Shown here: piece by piece, positions 23,930 to 33,418 of the stretch
Numbering within the stretch: position 1 is the first letter of the stretch
Layout of the letters: the number at the start of each line of letters is the position of its first letter
Assembly (NCBI GenBank): GCA_035493835.1
Contig: DATJHO010000003.1
Span: 1 to 37,979 of the forward strand
Direction: 5' to 3'
Length of the DNA: 37,979 bases
From: DASZTU01 sp035493835
Lineage (GTDB): Bacteria > Pseudomonadota > Alphaproteobacteria > Rhizobiales > Devosiaceae
The notes under the pieces: generated by a model
The model's database searches: none
The model's input: only the letters and a program-made list of their open reading frames with translations
Told to the model about the DNA's origin: nothing
Position numbers and translations under genes: made by a program

Positions 23930-23958
23930 TTGAATTTTTCGCCCAACTCGCCGATATG
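23930..23958 (+). promoter_or_regulatory. grpE: Possible grpE promoter
   Basis: TTGAAT (23930-23935) and GATATG (23953-23958) are separated by 17 bases, 48 bases before the grpE ATG. It fits a housekeeping promoter better than a heat-shock sigma consensus, so constitutive expression plus read-through from hrcA is the simplest reading. Confidence 0.5.
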
Positions 23959-24005
23959 CGGGGCAAAATCGGCCGGCGTTGCGGCCCTAGATGGATGGAC
24001 GATTG

Positions 24006-24635
24006 ATGAGCGAGAACGATACGCCCGAGCACCGCCCCGAGACGCCGGCCTTTGACATCCCCGATACCGGGGCGGTCGACGCGGCACGCGAGGCCGAGCT
24101 GAAGGCTGGCCAAGCCGCGCTCGATGCGCTGCTGGCGGAAAACGCCGAGCTCAAGGACCGGGTGCTGCGCACCGTGGCCGAGATGGAAAACCTCCGCAAG
24201 CGTACCGAGCGCGAGATCGCCGATACAAGGACCTACGCCATTTCGGGTTTCGCCCGCGATATGCTCGCCGCCACCGACAGTCTTTCGCGCGCGCTGGTGG
24301 TGCTGCCGCCCGAGGTTCGCTCCAGCGCCGAAGGTTCGCTCAAGTCGCTGATCGAAGGCATCGAACTCACCGAGCGCGAAATGCAGCGCCTGCTCGCCAA
24401 GCACGGCGTCACCCCCATTGAAGCGATGGGGCAGAAATTCGATCCGCACAAGCACCAGGCGATGTTCGAGGTGCCGGACCCGAGCCAGCCCGACGGCACT
24501 GTGGTGCAGGTGGTGCAGGCCGGCTACGCCATCGGCGACCGCGTGCTCCGGCCCGCGATGGTCGGCGTCTCCAAGGGCGGCGGCAAAGCCGAAGGCGCTT
24601 CCTCGGAAAGCGCTGGCGTGGATAAGTCGGCCTGA
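24006..24635 (+). CDS. grpE: Nucleotide exchange factor GrpE
   Basis: GrpE releases ADP from DnaK and so drives the Hsp70 cycle. The 209-residue product has an acidic N-terminal tail, a long helix (about residues 30-85, with ENAELKDRVLRTVAEMENLRKR) for the dimer, and the C-terminal beta domain with HGVTPIEAMGQKFDPHKHQAM and VVQVVQAGYAIGDRVLRPAMVGV. The ATG at 24006 is preceded by GGA at a usable distance; an ATG five codons upstream is possible. A Gly/Lys/Ser-rich tail ends the protein. Confidence 0.96.
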   Translation: MSENDTPEHRPETPAFDIPDTGAVDAAREAELKAGQAALDALLAENAELKDRVLRTVAEMENLRKRTEREIADTRTYAISGFARDMLAATDSLSRALVVLPPEVRSSAEGSLKSLIEGIELTEREMQRLLAKHGVTPIEAMGQKFDPHKHQAMFEVPDPSQPDGTVVQVVQAGYAIGDRVLRPAMVGVSKGGGKAEGASSESAGVDKSA

Positions 24636-24660
24636 ATTAGCGGGACCGTGCCGCTGGGCT

Positions 24661-24773
24661 CCCCTCACCCCGACCCTCTCCCCAGAGGGGCGAGGGGACG
24701 ATGTTGCCCGGGCAATGCCCAAAGAAAACCCTCGCCCCTCTGGGGAGAGGGTGGCCGGCAGGCCGGTGAGGGG
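24661..24773. repeat. Long near-perfect inverted repeat
   Basis: Two perfect 24-base arms (24673-24696 and 24729-24752) of the pattern CCCTCTCCCCAGAGGGGCG surround a 32-base spacer, and a further pair of perfect 9-base arms lies outside (CCCCTCACC at 24661-24669 and GGTGAGGGG at 24765-24773). Each 24-base arm is itself nearly palindromic. The element fills the grpE-mutS gap. It is similar in plan to the repeat at 21159-21280 but differs in hairpin sequence. The 24774-24882 stretch before mutS shows nothing definite. Confidence 0.85.
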
Positions 24774-24882
24774 TGGCCCCACGGCAGGCATTCGCTCCTT
24801 CTTGTCCAAAACCCCGCTGAGGCGGTTGGCAGCGCGGCCTAAACCCCCTAGGTTGGCCGCTTCCTCCCAAAAACTCCCGCCG

Positions 24883-27603
24883 ATGACCGAACAAGTGCCC
24901 TTCGACCCAGAGCAGTCTGTCGCCGAGCTTGTTCCAGCGGTGGCGGTGACCCCGATGATGGGGCAGTTCCTCGAGATCAAGGCGGCCAATCCGGGCTATC
25001 TCCTGTTCTACCGGATGGGCGATTTTTACGAGATGTTCTTCGAGGACGCCGAGATCGCCAGCCAGGCGCTCGGCATCGTCCTCACCAAACGCGGAAAACA
25101 TCAGGGGCAGGATATCCCGATGTGCGGCGTACCGATCCACGCCGCCCAGGATTACCTCAAGAAGCTGATCGCCCTCGGCCATCGCGTCGCCATCTGCGAG
25201 CAGGTGGAGGATCCCGCCGAAGCAAAGAAGCGCGGCGGCAAATCGCCGGTCAGGCGCGACGTGGTGCGGCTGGTGACGCGCGGCACGCTCACCGAGGACG
25301 ATCTGCTCCCGGCGCGCGGTAGCAATTTTCTGGCGGCGTTGGCGATGGTGCGGCACGGCGAGGCGGCCTTTGCCCTCGCCTGGGCCGACATCTCGACCGG
25401 CGAGACGATGGTGATCGATCTCGCCGCCGCGGAGGTTGCGGACGAACTGGCGCGCATCGACCCGGCCGAACTTTTGTTCACCGAATTGACCCGCGAAATG
25501 CTGGCCGAGGCGCATATCCGCCTGCCCGATGCGGCCCACGTCAAGCTGCCGACCGAGGCCTTCGATTCCGAGCTCGCGGCGGCCCTCATCCGCAGCAGTT
25601 TTGGCGGGGAGGCGGTCGATCCCACCGCGTTCTCGCGCGGCCAGCGCGCGGCGCTTGGAGCCTTGCTCGGCTATGCCTTCGAGAGCCAGAAGGGCAAGCC
25701 GCTGGCCCTCAGGCCGCCCACCGCCGGCGATAGCGCCGCCCATATGGCAATTGATGCGGCGACGCGCGGCTCGCTCGAGTTGCTGCAGACGCAGCGCGGC
25801 ACTCGCCAGGGCTCGCTGCTGGCCGAAATCGACCAGACGGTGACGCCCGCTGGGGCGCGCCTTCTCGCACAACGGCTCGCCGCGCCCCTTTGCGATGCCG
25901 CCGAGATCAATCGCCGTCTCGATGATGTCGAAGCGCTCGCAGGCGATGCGGTATTGGGGATGAAGCTGCGCGGCGCGCTCAAGGCGGTGCCCGACCTCAC
26001 CCGCGCGCTCACCCGCCTCGCCCTCGATCGCGGCGGCCCGCGGGACCTCCGTGCCATTGCCGCAGCGATTGCCGGAGCGACTGAACTCGGCGTGCTGCTC
26101 GGCAACCTGGCGTATGCGCCCGATGGCCTCGCCGCCCTCGGCAAAGTGCTCAGCGCTGCGCCCAAAAACCTTGCGGCTGCGCTCGATGCTGCAATCGACG
26201 AGGAGCCGCCGCTCAGTGCCAAGGAGGGCGGCTTCGTCCGCCAGGGTTTTGACCAAAGACTCGATGGCGAGCGCCGCCTCGCGTCTGAAACTCGCGCCGT
26301 GGTTGCCGCACTCCAGGCCCGGCTAATCGCCGAAACGGACGTAAGATCGCTAAAGATCCGCCACAACGGCGTGCTCGGCTATTTCGTCGAAGTTCCCGCC
26401 GCCCAAGGCACGAAACTGCTCGAAGAACCGCTGAAGCAGAGTTTCATTCATCGCCAGACGATGGCGAACGCGATGCGATTCACCACGGCGGAACTGGCCG
26501 AACTCGAGGGCCGCATCGCCCGGGCGCACGAGGCGGGGCTGGAGATCGAAGCAAAGGTCTTCGCCCAAATGGTCAATGCAGTGATCGCCGAAACCGAGGC
26601 GCTACGGCAGACCGCCGATGCGCTCGCCGAACTCGACGTTACCGCCGGGCTCGGCCACCTTGCTGCCGCCCGGCAGTTCTGCCGCCCGCGTGTCGATAAT
26701 TCGCTGGCCTTCGAAATCGAGGCGGGCCGGCACCCCGTGGTCGAGACCATGGTTGCTGCCGAGCGCGAAAGTTTTGTCACCAATGATGCCGATCTGTCCG
26801 GCGGCCCCGAGGGAGGCAGCATCTGGCTGGTCACCGGTCCCAACATGGGCGGCAAATCGACCTTTTTGCGCCAGAACGCACTGATCGCAATCCTCGCGCA
26901 GACCGGCAGCTTCGTGCCGGCTTCAAGCGCCCATATCGGCATCGTCGATCGGGTTTTTTCACGCGTCGGCGCTTCCGACGATATCGGCGGCGGCCGCTCG
27001 ACCTTCATGGTCGAAATGGTGGAAACCGCCGCCATCCTCAATCGCGCGACCCAGCGTTCGCTGGTGATCCTTGACGAGATCGGGCGCGGCACGGCGACCT
27101 TCGACGGGCTTTCCATCGCCTGGGCGACCGTCGAGGCGCTGCACAACGACACCCGATGCCGCGCACTCTTCGCCACGCATTTTCACGAGCTGACCAGCCT
27201 CGCCAAGACCTTGCGGCGTCTTTCCAATCACACCATGAAGGTGAGAGAGTGGGAAGGCGAGGTAGTGTTCCTGCACGAAGTTGCAACCGGCACCGCCGAT
27301 CGCAGTTACGGTATCCAGGTGGCCAAGCTCGCCGGCCTTCCGGAGCGGGTGCTGGGGCGGGCGCGGCAGGTGCTGGACATTCTGGAGCAACGCTCGGCAG
27401 CCGGCCAAGGCTCTTCCGGTCGGACGGCCGGTGTGCTAGACGATCTGCCGCTCTTTGCACACCAGATGCCGCCGAAACAGGCCAGCGTTAACCCGCTCCA
27501 TGACATGCTTGACGCTGTTCGCCCCGACGAGTTGACGCCCAGAGAGGCCATCGAACTGGTATATGAGTTGAAGAAGGCCCGCGATGCTGCTCGTCGAAGC
27601 TGA
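24883..27603 (+). CDS. mutS: DNA mismatch repair protein MutS
   Basis: MutS recognises base mismatches and small loops and starts methyl- or nick-directed repair with MutL. The 906-residue product contains the mismatch-wedge FYE motif at residues 48-50 (GDFYEMFFEDA), connector, lever and clamp regions, and the ABC-type ATPase with Walker A GPNMGGKST at 652-660, the Walker B segment LVILDEIGRGTATFDGLSIAWA and the helix-turn-helix with ATHFHELTSL. The ATG at 24883 gives the usual N-terminus; the frame extends upstream through a repeat without family features. It overlaps glnD by 20 bases. Confidence 0.97.
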   Translation: MTEQVPFDPEQSVAELVPAVAVTPMMGQFLEIKAANPGYLLFYRMGDFYEMFFEDAEIASQALGIVLTKRGKHQGQDIPMCGVPIHAAQDYLKKLIALGHRVAICEQVEDPAEAKKRGGKSPVRRDVVRLVTRGTLTEDDLLPARGSNFLAALAMVRHGEAAFALAWADISTGETMVIDLAAAEVADELARIDPAELLFTELTREMLAEAHIRLPDAAHVKLPTEAFDSELAAALIRSSFGGEAVDPTAFSRGQRAALGALLGYAFESQKGKPLALRPPTAGDSAAHMAIDAATRGSLELLQTQRGTRQGSLLAEIDQTVTPAGARLLAQRLAAPLCDAAEINRRLDDVEALAGDAVLGMKLRGALKAVPDLTRALTRLALDRGGPRDLRAIAAAIAGATELGVLLGNLAYAPDGLAALGKVLSAAPKNLAAALDAAIDEEPPLSAKEGGFVRQGFDQRLDGERRLASETRAVVAALQARLIAETDVRSLKIRHNGVLGYFVEVPAAQGTKLLEEPLKQSFIHRQTMANAMRFTTAELAELEGRIARAHEAGLEIEAKVFAQMVNAVIAETEALRQTADALAELDVTAGLGHLAAARQFCRPRVDNSLAFEIEAGRHPVVETMVAAERESFVTNDADLSGGPEGGSIWLVTGPNMGGKSTFLRQNALIAILAQTGSFVPASSAHIGIVDRVFSRVGASDDIGGGRSTFMVEMVETAAILNRATQRSLVILDEIGRGTATFDGLSIAWATVEALHNDTRCRALFATHFHELTSLAKTLRRLSNHTMKVREWEGEVVFLHEVATGTADRSYGIQVAKLAGLPERVLGRARQVLDILEQRSAAGQGSSGRTAGVLDDLPLFAHQMPPKQASVNPLHDMLDAVRPDELTPREAIELVYELKKARDAARRS

Positions 27604-30391
27604 TAGCCGTCCTCGAAAACCGCTTTTCACCCCGAAGACGGCCCCCGATCTCCTGGCCGAAGTAAAGGTGCTGCTCGGCGGCGAGGATCCCAGGGCGCCC
27701 GCCTCCCGCGCCATCCTGCTCGCCCATTTGCGCCAGACACTGGCTCACGCTCGGGAGGGCGCCGAAGCCGAATTGCGGGCAAGCGGCAAGGGCATGCGCT
27801 GCGCAACAAGCCTTTCGGCAGCGGAGGACGAGATCATCCGCGCCATCCACCTGTTCGCCGTGCGCGAGGTCTATCCGGTCGACAATCCCTCCGGTGCCGA
27901 GGCGATCTCGATCGCCGCCGTCGGCGGCTATGGCCGCGGCACGCTGGCGCCCGGCTCCGACATCGACCTGCTGTTCATCCTCCCCTACAAGCAGACGCCC
28001 TGGGGCGAGCAGGTCACCGAATACATCCTCTACATGCTCTGGGACCTTGGCCAAAAGGTCGGTCACGCCGTCCGCTCGGTCGATGAGTGCATCCGCATGG
28101 CTCGCTCGGACATGACGGTCCGGACCGCCACGCTCGAGGCGCGCTACCTCGCCGGCGACCAGAAGCTGTTCGACCAGTTGGTCACGCGGTTCGAAAACGA
28201 GATAATGCCCAAGACCGGGCCGGAATTCATCGCCGCCAAGATGGCCGAGCGGGAAGAGCGGCACAAACAGATGGGCAATACCCGCTACCTCGTCGAGCCC
28301 AACATCAAGGACGGCAAGGGAGGCCTGCGCGACCTCAACACCCTGTTCTGGATCGGCAAGTATTTTTACCGGGTGAAGACCGGCGCCGAACTGGTCGACA
28401 AGGGCGTGCTCTCGGCCGACGAATACCGGCTGTTCCAGCGCGCCGAGGACTTTCTGTGGGCGGTGCGCTGCAACCTCCACTTCCTCACCGGCCGCGCCGA
28501 CGAGAAGCTGACGTTCGACGTGCAGCCCGAACTCGCCGCCCGGCTCGGCTTTGCCGACCGCGCCGGCATGCTGGGCGTCGAGCGGCTGATGAAGCGCTAT
28601 TTCCTCGTCGCCAAGGATGTCGGCGACCTGACGCGCATTTTCTGCACCAGCCTCGAGTTCAACCATGGCAAGTCGCCCGATCTCATTGGCATCGTGCTCG
28701 GGCCGTTCCGGCGCGGCCGGGTGAAGATCAAGGGCGAGGCGGATTTCGTTATCGACAGCGGCCGGCTCAACATCGCCCGGCCCGATGTGTTCGAAAAGAA
28801 CCCGGTCAATCTAATAAAATGCTTCCTGATTGCCGGGCAGCAGGACCTGCTGTTCCACCCCGACGCCATCAAGGAAATCCGCCGCTCGCTCCGTCTCATC
28901 GATCACGACCTCAGGAACGACGCCCAGGCCAACGCCTATTTCCTCTCGATCCTCACCGATCCGCTCTCGGTCGAGCGCATCCTGAGGCAGATGAACGAAT
29001 CGGGGGTATTGGGCAAATTCGTGCCGGAGTTCGGCAAGATCGTCGCCCTGATGCAGTTCAACATGTACCACCACTACACGGTGGACGAGCATCTGATCCG
29101 GGCGGTCGGCATCATGGCCGAGATCGCCAATGGCGGCCTGAAACAGGAACTGCCGCTTACCCACGAACTGCTGCCGCATCTCAACGACACCCGCCTCCTC
29201 TACGTAGCCCTCTTTCTCCACGATATCGCCAAGGGCCGCCCCGAGGACCACTCGGTCGCCGGCGCCCGGATCGCGCGAAAACTCTGCCCGAGGCTCGGGC
29301 TCTCCCCCGCCGAAACCGACACCGTGGCCTGGCTCATCGAATACCATCTGGTGATGAGCGAGATGGCCCAGTCCCGCGATATCCAGGACCCCGAGACCGC
29401 CAAGGCCTTCGCCGATATCGTGCAATCGCCACAGCGGCTCGCCCTTTTGATGATCCTCACCGCTTGCGACATCCGCGCGGTGGGCCCCGGCGTCTGGACC
29501 GGCTGGAAGGGCTCCCTCCTGCGCTCGCTCTATTTCGCCACCGAGCCGCTGCTCTCAGGCGGCCACTCGCAGGCCTCCCAGCGCAACCGGGTGGAAGAGG
29601 CCAAGGAAGGGCTCCGGCGCCAGCTTTCCGCCTGGCCGGCCCCCGAGGTGGAAGCCTATCTCGACCGCCATTTCGACCATTACTGGCTGAGGGCCGAGCC
29701 CGAGCTGCAGCTCGAGCACGCCCGCATGGTCCATGCCGCCGACCAGGCCGGCAAGAGCTTTGCCGGCGCTATCCGCGTGCAGACCTTCGAATCGATCACC
29801 GAGGTTTCGTTCTATACGCCCGACCATCCCCGGCTGCTGTCGCTGATCGCCGGGGCCTGCACCATGTGCGACGCCTCGATCATCGGCGCGCAGGTGTTTT
29901 CGATGCGCGACGGCCCGGCGCTCGACACTTTCCGCCTGAGGCGCACTTTTACCTCCGATGAGGACGAAAAAGTTCGCGCGACGCGGATCATCGAAACCAC
30001 CAAGCAGCTGCTGCAGGGCAAGCGGCAGATCCTCATCGATCTCGGCAAGGAGAGCCGCCATAACCGCCGCCTGAAGCCGTTCTCGCTGCCGGCGGAAGTG
30101 CAGGTCTCCAACTCGATCTCGGAAAAGTTCACCGTCATCGAAGTTTCCGGCCTCGACCGCCAGGGCCTGCTGCACCAGCTCACCCGCGCCATCTCCGACC
30201 TCAACCTCACGATCGGTTCGGCCCATATCGGCACCTATGGCGAAAAGGCAGTGGACGTTTTCTACGTCACCGATCTCGCCGGCCGAAAGATCGCCAGCAA
30301 GCTCCGGCAGCGCAAGATTCGCGAGGCGCTGCTCGCGGTCTTCGAGCAGCCGGGCCAGCAGGGGGACGAACCCCAGCGGGCCGCGGGCTGA
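27584..30391 (+). CDS. glnD: Bifunctional uridylyltransferase / uridylyl-removing enzyme GlnD
   Basis: GlnD senses glutamine and adds or removes UMP on PII proteins (GlnB/GlnK), so it is the top sensor of nitrogen control. The 935-residue product has the nucleotidyltransferase motif GGYGRGTLAPGSDIDLL with Asp126 and Asp128, a helical PII-uridylylation region, an HD hydrolase domain (HYTVDEHLIRAVG, LFLHDIAKGRPEDHS) and two C-terminal ACT domains (SFYTPDHPRLLSLIAG and VSGLDRQGLLHQLTRA) that bind glutamine. The ATG lies inside the end of mutS with AAGAAGG 6 bases upstream, which supports coupled translation. mutS-glnD-murJ adjacency is common in this order. Confidence 0.97.
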   Translation: MLLVEADSRPRKPLFTPKTAPDLLAEVKVLLGGEDPRAPASRAILLAHLRQTLAHAREGAEAELRASGKGMRCATSLSAAEDEIIRAIHLFAVREVYPVDNPSGAEAISIAAVGGYGRGTLAPGSDIDLLFILPYKQTPWGEQVTEYILYMLWDLGQKVGHAVRSVDECIRMARSDMTVRTATLEARYLAGDQKLFDQLVTRFENEIMPKTGPEFIAAKMAEREERHKQMGNTRYLVEPNIKDGKGGLRDLNTLFWIGKYFYRVKTGAELVDKGVLSADEYRLFQRAEDFLWAVRCNLHFLTGRADEKLTFDVQPELAARLGFADRAGMLGVERLMKRYFLVAKDVGDLTRIFCTSLEFNHGKSPDLIGIVLGPFRRGRVKIKGEADFVIDSGRLNIARPDVFEKNPVNLIKCFLIAGQQDLLFHPDAIKEIRRSLRLIDHDLRNDAQANAYFLSILTDPLSVERILRQMNESGVLGKFVPEFGKIVALMQFNMYHHYTVDEHLIRAVGIMAEIANGGLKQELPLTHELLPHLNDTRLLYVALFLHDIAKGRPEDHSVAGARIARKLCPRLGLSPAETDTVAWLIEYHLVMSEMAQSRDIQDPETAKAFADIVQSPQRLALLMILTACDIRAVGPGVWTGWKGSLLRSLYFATEPLLSGGHSQASQRNRVEEAKEGLRRQLSAWPAPEVEAYLDRHFDHYWLRAEPELQLEHARMVHAADQAGKSFAGAIRVQTFESITEVSFYTPDHPRLLSLIAGACTMCDASIIGAQVFSMRDGPALDTFRLRRTFTSDEDEKVRATRIIETTKQLLQGKRQILIDLGKESRHNRRLKPFSLPAEVQVSNSISEKFTVIEVSGLDRQGLLHQLTRAISDLNLTIGSAHIGTYGEKAVDVFYVTDLAGRKIASKLRQRKIREALLAVFEQPGQQGDEPQRAAG

Positions 30392-30430
30392 ATGGCCTGC
30401 GCAAAGACCCTGCCAACCCTCTCTGTCTTT

Positions 30431-30530
30431 CCTTCTCCCCTTGTGGGAGAAGGTGGCGCGCAGCGCCGGATGAGGGGTAGGCCACACATGTCGAGTTCGT
30501 GGCTCCCCCCTCACCCGCTCTTCGGGCAAA
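30431..30530. repeat. Partial dispersed palindromic repeat
   Basis: A single hairpin unit, CTTCTCCCCTTGTGGGAGAAG (30432 onwards), followed by GGATGAGGGGTAGGCC, shares the core and flanking words of the 21159-21280 element. A truncated CCCTCACCCGC begins a second unit at about 30508. It lies between glnD and murJ; no other feature was seen in this gap. Confidence 0.7.
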
Positions 30531-30540
30531 GAGAGAAACT

Positions 30541-32100
30541 TTGAGCCTCTACCGCAATTTCATCAATGTCGGCGCGATGACGACCGGCAGCCGCATCCTG
30601 GGCTTCGTTCGCGATGCGCTGGTTGCGGCGGTGCTCGGCACGGGGCCGGCGGCGGACGCTTATCTCGCCGCCTTCCGCTTCCCCAACCTGTTTCGGCGCC
30701 TCTTCGCCGAGGGGGCGTTCAACACCGCCTTTATTCCGCTCTTCGCCAAGGAGCTGGAGCAGGACGGGCCAGAACCGGCGCGGCTATGGGCGGCGCGGAT
30801 CATGAGCTGGCTGGTGGTCGCGGTCTCCACGGTCACCATCGCCGTTGAAATCCTCATGCCGTGGATCCTGCCGATCTTCGTGCCGGGCTTCGTCGGCGAC
30901 CACGACAAGTTTGAACTGACCGTGCTGCTGACGCGGATCTGCTTTCCCTACCTCATGTGCATGTCGCTGATGGCGGCCTATGCGGCGATCCTCAATGGGC
31001 TCGGACGCTTCACCGCCGCTTCGTTCGCGCCGATCCTGCTGAATGTCGTGATGATCGCCTTCATGCTGCCGCTGGTGCTCTGGCACAACACCGACGTCCA
31101 GACGGCGATCTGGATCGCGGTCGGCACGTTGGCCGGCGGCATCGCCCAGCTCTGGATGGTCTATGCCGCCATCCGCCGCGCAAATTTCGTCCCAAAACTC
31201 CACTGGCCGAAATTCGACGCCGAAGTGCGGCGCTTCTGGGTTCTCGCCGTGCCGGCGGTGATGACCGGCGGCATCACCCAGATCAACATCTTCATCGGCA
31301 CCATCATCGCCTCGGGCGCGCCGAGCGCCATTGCCTATCTCTACTATGCTGACCGGCTTTATCAGCTGCCGCTCGGCATCATTGGCATCGCCATCGGCAC
31401 GGTGCTGCTGCCCGAACTGGCGCGGCACCTCAAGGGCGGCCGCGACAAGGAGGCGGACGCGGCCCAGAACCAGTCGCTGCTGATCTCGATGCTGCTCTCG
31501 ATGCCCGCCGCAACCGCGCTGATCGCGCTCGCCTTCCCGATCGTGCGCGTGCTGTTCCAGCACGGGGCGTTCGATGCAACCGCGACCATCGAAACCTCCA
31601 ACACGCTGATCTGGTTTTCAGCGGGTCTTCCCGCCTATGTGCTGATCCGGGTGCTGCAGCCGGGCTTTTTCGCCCGCGAGGATACCCTGACCCCCACCTG
31701 GTTTGCCGGCATTTCGGCGGCCATCAACATCGTCTGCTCGCTGCTCCTCTTCCCGCATTTCCAGCATGTGGGCATTGCCATTGCCACCTCGCTTGCCGCC
31801 TGGGCCAATGCCGTGCTGCTGGCGATCTGGCTGCACCGGCGCGGCCATTTTTCCCTGCCGGCCGCCGATTGGGGCAAGCACGGGCTGATCATCGCGTCAT
31901 CGGTAGTGATGGCGCTGGTGCTCTGGGGCCTTTCCATTCCGCTCGCCCCGTTCTTTGCCGCGCACGCCAACCTCGTCGTGCAACTGATCGCCCTCGCCTT
32001 CCTGTGCGGGGTGGGCTTCTTGCTCTATTTCGTGCTGATCCATTTTTCGGGCGCGCAGCCGATGGGGATGCTGCTGAAGCGGCTGCGGCGCGGCGCATAA
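30541..32100 (+). CDS. murJ: Lipid II flippase MurJ
   Basis: MurJ moves the peptidoglycan precursor lipid II across the inner membrane. The 519-residue product is almost wholly hydrophobic, with about 14 transmembrane helices in the family pattern, starting SLYRNFINVGAMTTGSRILGFVRD and including PNLFRRLFAEGAFNTAFIPLF. I chose the TTG at 30541 because homologues begin at this point and a GAGAGA site lies just upstream; the in-frame GTG at 30499 would add 14 residues encoded by repeat sequence. It follows glnD and precedes trpS, an order often seen in Rhizobiales. Confidence 0.95.
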   Translation: MSLYRNFINVGAMTTGSRILGFVRDALVAAVLGTGPAADAYLAAFRFPNLFRRLFAEGAFNTAFIPLFAKELEQDGPEPARLWAARIMSWLVVAVSTVTIAVEILMPWILPIFVPGFVGDHDKFELTVLLTRICFPYLMCMSLMAAYAAILNGLGRFTAASFAPILLNVVMIAFMLPLVLWHNTDVQTAIWIAVGTLAGGIAQLWMVYAAIRRANFVPKLHWPKFDAEVRRFWVLAVPAVMTGGITQINIFIGTIIASGAPSAIAYLYYADRLYQLPLGIIGIAIGTVLLPELARHLKGGRDKEADAAQNQSLLISMLLSMPAATALIALAFPIVRVLFQHGAFDATATIETSNTLIWFSAGLPAYVLIRVLQPGFFAREDTLTPTWFAGISAAINIVCSLLLFPHFQHVGIAIATSLAAWANAVLLAIWLHRRGHFSLPAADWGKHGLIIASSVVMALVLWGLSIPLAPFFAAHANLVVQLIALAFLCGVGFLLYFVLIHFSGAQPMGMLLKRLRRGA

Positions 32101-32135
32101 CCGCACCGGTTGGCCACCAGGCCCGCAACATCTCC

Positions 32136-32300
32136 ATCCTCATGGTGAGCATGTCGAACCATGGGCAGCAGGCAGGAGACCTCGTCCTTCGACAAGCTCA
32201 GGATGAGGTCTTGAGTTCTCGCCGGTCTCGCACATTGGTGCCGCCCGGCACCCTCCCCCTTGCGGGGTGGGCTGGGGAGGGGGTAAACGGCCTCACCCCT
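32136..32300. repeat. Composite of dispersed repeats
   Basis: The murJ-trpS gap holds a copy of the composite repeat seen at 371-518, in opposite orientation: CTCATGGTGAGCATGTCGAA (32139-32158), then the palindrome with arms AGACCTC/GAGGTCT (32177-32211) around TTCGACAAGCTCAGG. A G-rich hairpin unit of another family follows (CACCCTCCCCCTTGCGG, GGGGAGGGGG, to about 32285, ending CCTCACCCC). No gene is present in 32101-32326. Confidence 0.75.
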
Positions 32301-32326
32301 CGACAGTCAGGCCGATCGGACATTTT

Positions 32327-33358
32327 ATGCCCTTCACCCCGCGCGTGTTTTCCGGCATCCAGCCCTCGGGCGACCTGCATCTCGGCAATTATCTCGGCGC
32401 CATCCGCCGTTTCGTGCCGCTGCAGCAGACGCATGAGACAATCTATTGCGTCGTCGACATGCACGCGATCACGGTCTGGCAGGAGCCGGACGACCTGCGC
32501 GTCTCCACGCGGACGCTTGCCGCCGCCTATGTGGCGGCTGGGATCGATCCGAAAAAATCGATCATCTACAACCAGAGCCGGGTGCGCCAGCACTCAGAAC
32601 TCGCCTGGGTGTTCAACTGCGTGGCCCGCATGGGCTGGATGTCGCGCATGACCCAGTTCAAGGAGAAGGCGGGCAAGAATTCCGAGAACGTTTCGCTCGG
32701 GCTCTTCGCCTATCCCTCGCTGATGGCGGCCGACATTTTGCTCTACAAGGCGACGCAGGTGCCGGTGGGCGACGACCAGAAGCAGCACCTAGAGCTGACG
32801 CGCGACATCGCCACCAAATTCAACAACGATTTTGCCGCCTCGATCGCCGGGCAGGGGTTGGAAAACCCGTTTTTCCCGATCACGGAGCCGCTGATCACCG
32901 GCCCCGCCACCCGCATCATGTCGCTGCGCGATGGCACCAAGAAAATGAGCAAGTCCGACCCTTCCGACCAGTCGCGCATCGCCATGCTCGACGACGCCGA
33001 CGCCATCAGCAAGAAGCTGAAGCGGGCGACGACCGATCCGGAGCCGCTGCCGAGCGAGGAACAGGGCCTCGAGGGCCGGGCCGAGGCCGCCAACCTCGTC
33101 AACATCTATGCGGCGCTGGCGGAAAAGTCGCAGGCTGAAGTGCTAAAAGAGTTTGGCGGCCAAGGCTGGGGCGTGTTCAAGCCGGCGCTTGCCGACCTTG
33201 CGGTGACCGTCCTGGCCCCGATTGCCGAAGAGATGCGGCGCCTGATGGCCGATCCCGGCTATATCGACAGCTTCATGGCCGACGGCGCCGAACGCGCCAC
33301 CGTCATCGCGGAAGCGACGATGAAGGATGTCCGGCGGATCGTCGGTTTTCTCGGCTAA
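32327..33358 (+). CDS. trpS: Tryptophanyl-tRNA synthetase
   Basis: TrpS charges tRNA(Trp) with tryptophan. It is a class I synthetase: the HIGH-like motif is HLGN at residues 18-21 (PSGDLHLGNYLGA) and the KMSKS motif is at 206-210, and both are intact. Other family landmarks are VVDMHAIT, the VPVGDDQKQHLELTRDIA loop for tRNA and tryptophan binding, and ADILLYKATQ. The 343-residue length is normal. The ATG at 32327 gives the family N-terminus MPFTPRVFSGIQPSG. Confidence 0.98.
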   Translation: MPFTPRVFSGIQPSGDLHLGNYLGAIRRFVPLQQTHETIYCVVDMHAITVWQEPDDLRVSTRTLAAAYVAAGIDPKKSIIYNQSRVRQHSELAWVFNCVARMGWMSRMTQFKEKAGKNSENVSLGLFAYPSLMAADILLYKATQVPVGDDQKQHLELTRDIATKFNNDFAASIAGQGLENPFFPITEPLITGPATRIMSLRDGTKKMSKSDPSDQSRIAMLDDADAISKKLKRATTDPEPLPSEEQGLEGRAEAANLVNIYAALAEKSQAEVLKEFGGQGWGVFKPALADLAVTVLAPIAEEMRRLMADPGYIDSFMADGAERATVIAEATMKDVRRIVGFLG

Positions 33359-33418
33359 CTTGCGGACGCCGGCCTTAACGGCCAAAATGGTGGCATCGCT
33401 CTCCTCAGGAGGTGCCGC

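Noticed and set aside
22668..24989. Upstream continuation of the rph frame, antisense to hrcA and grpE
   Set aside because: RNase PH has a well-defined N-terminus at 22667; the extension only reflects absence of stops in high-GC DNA.
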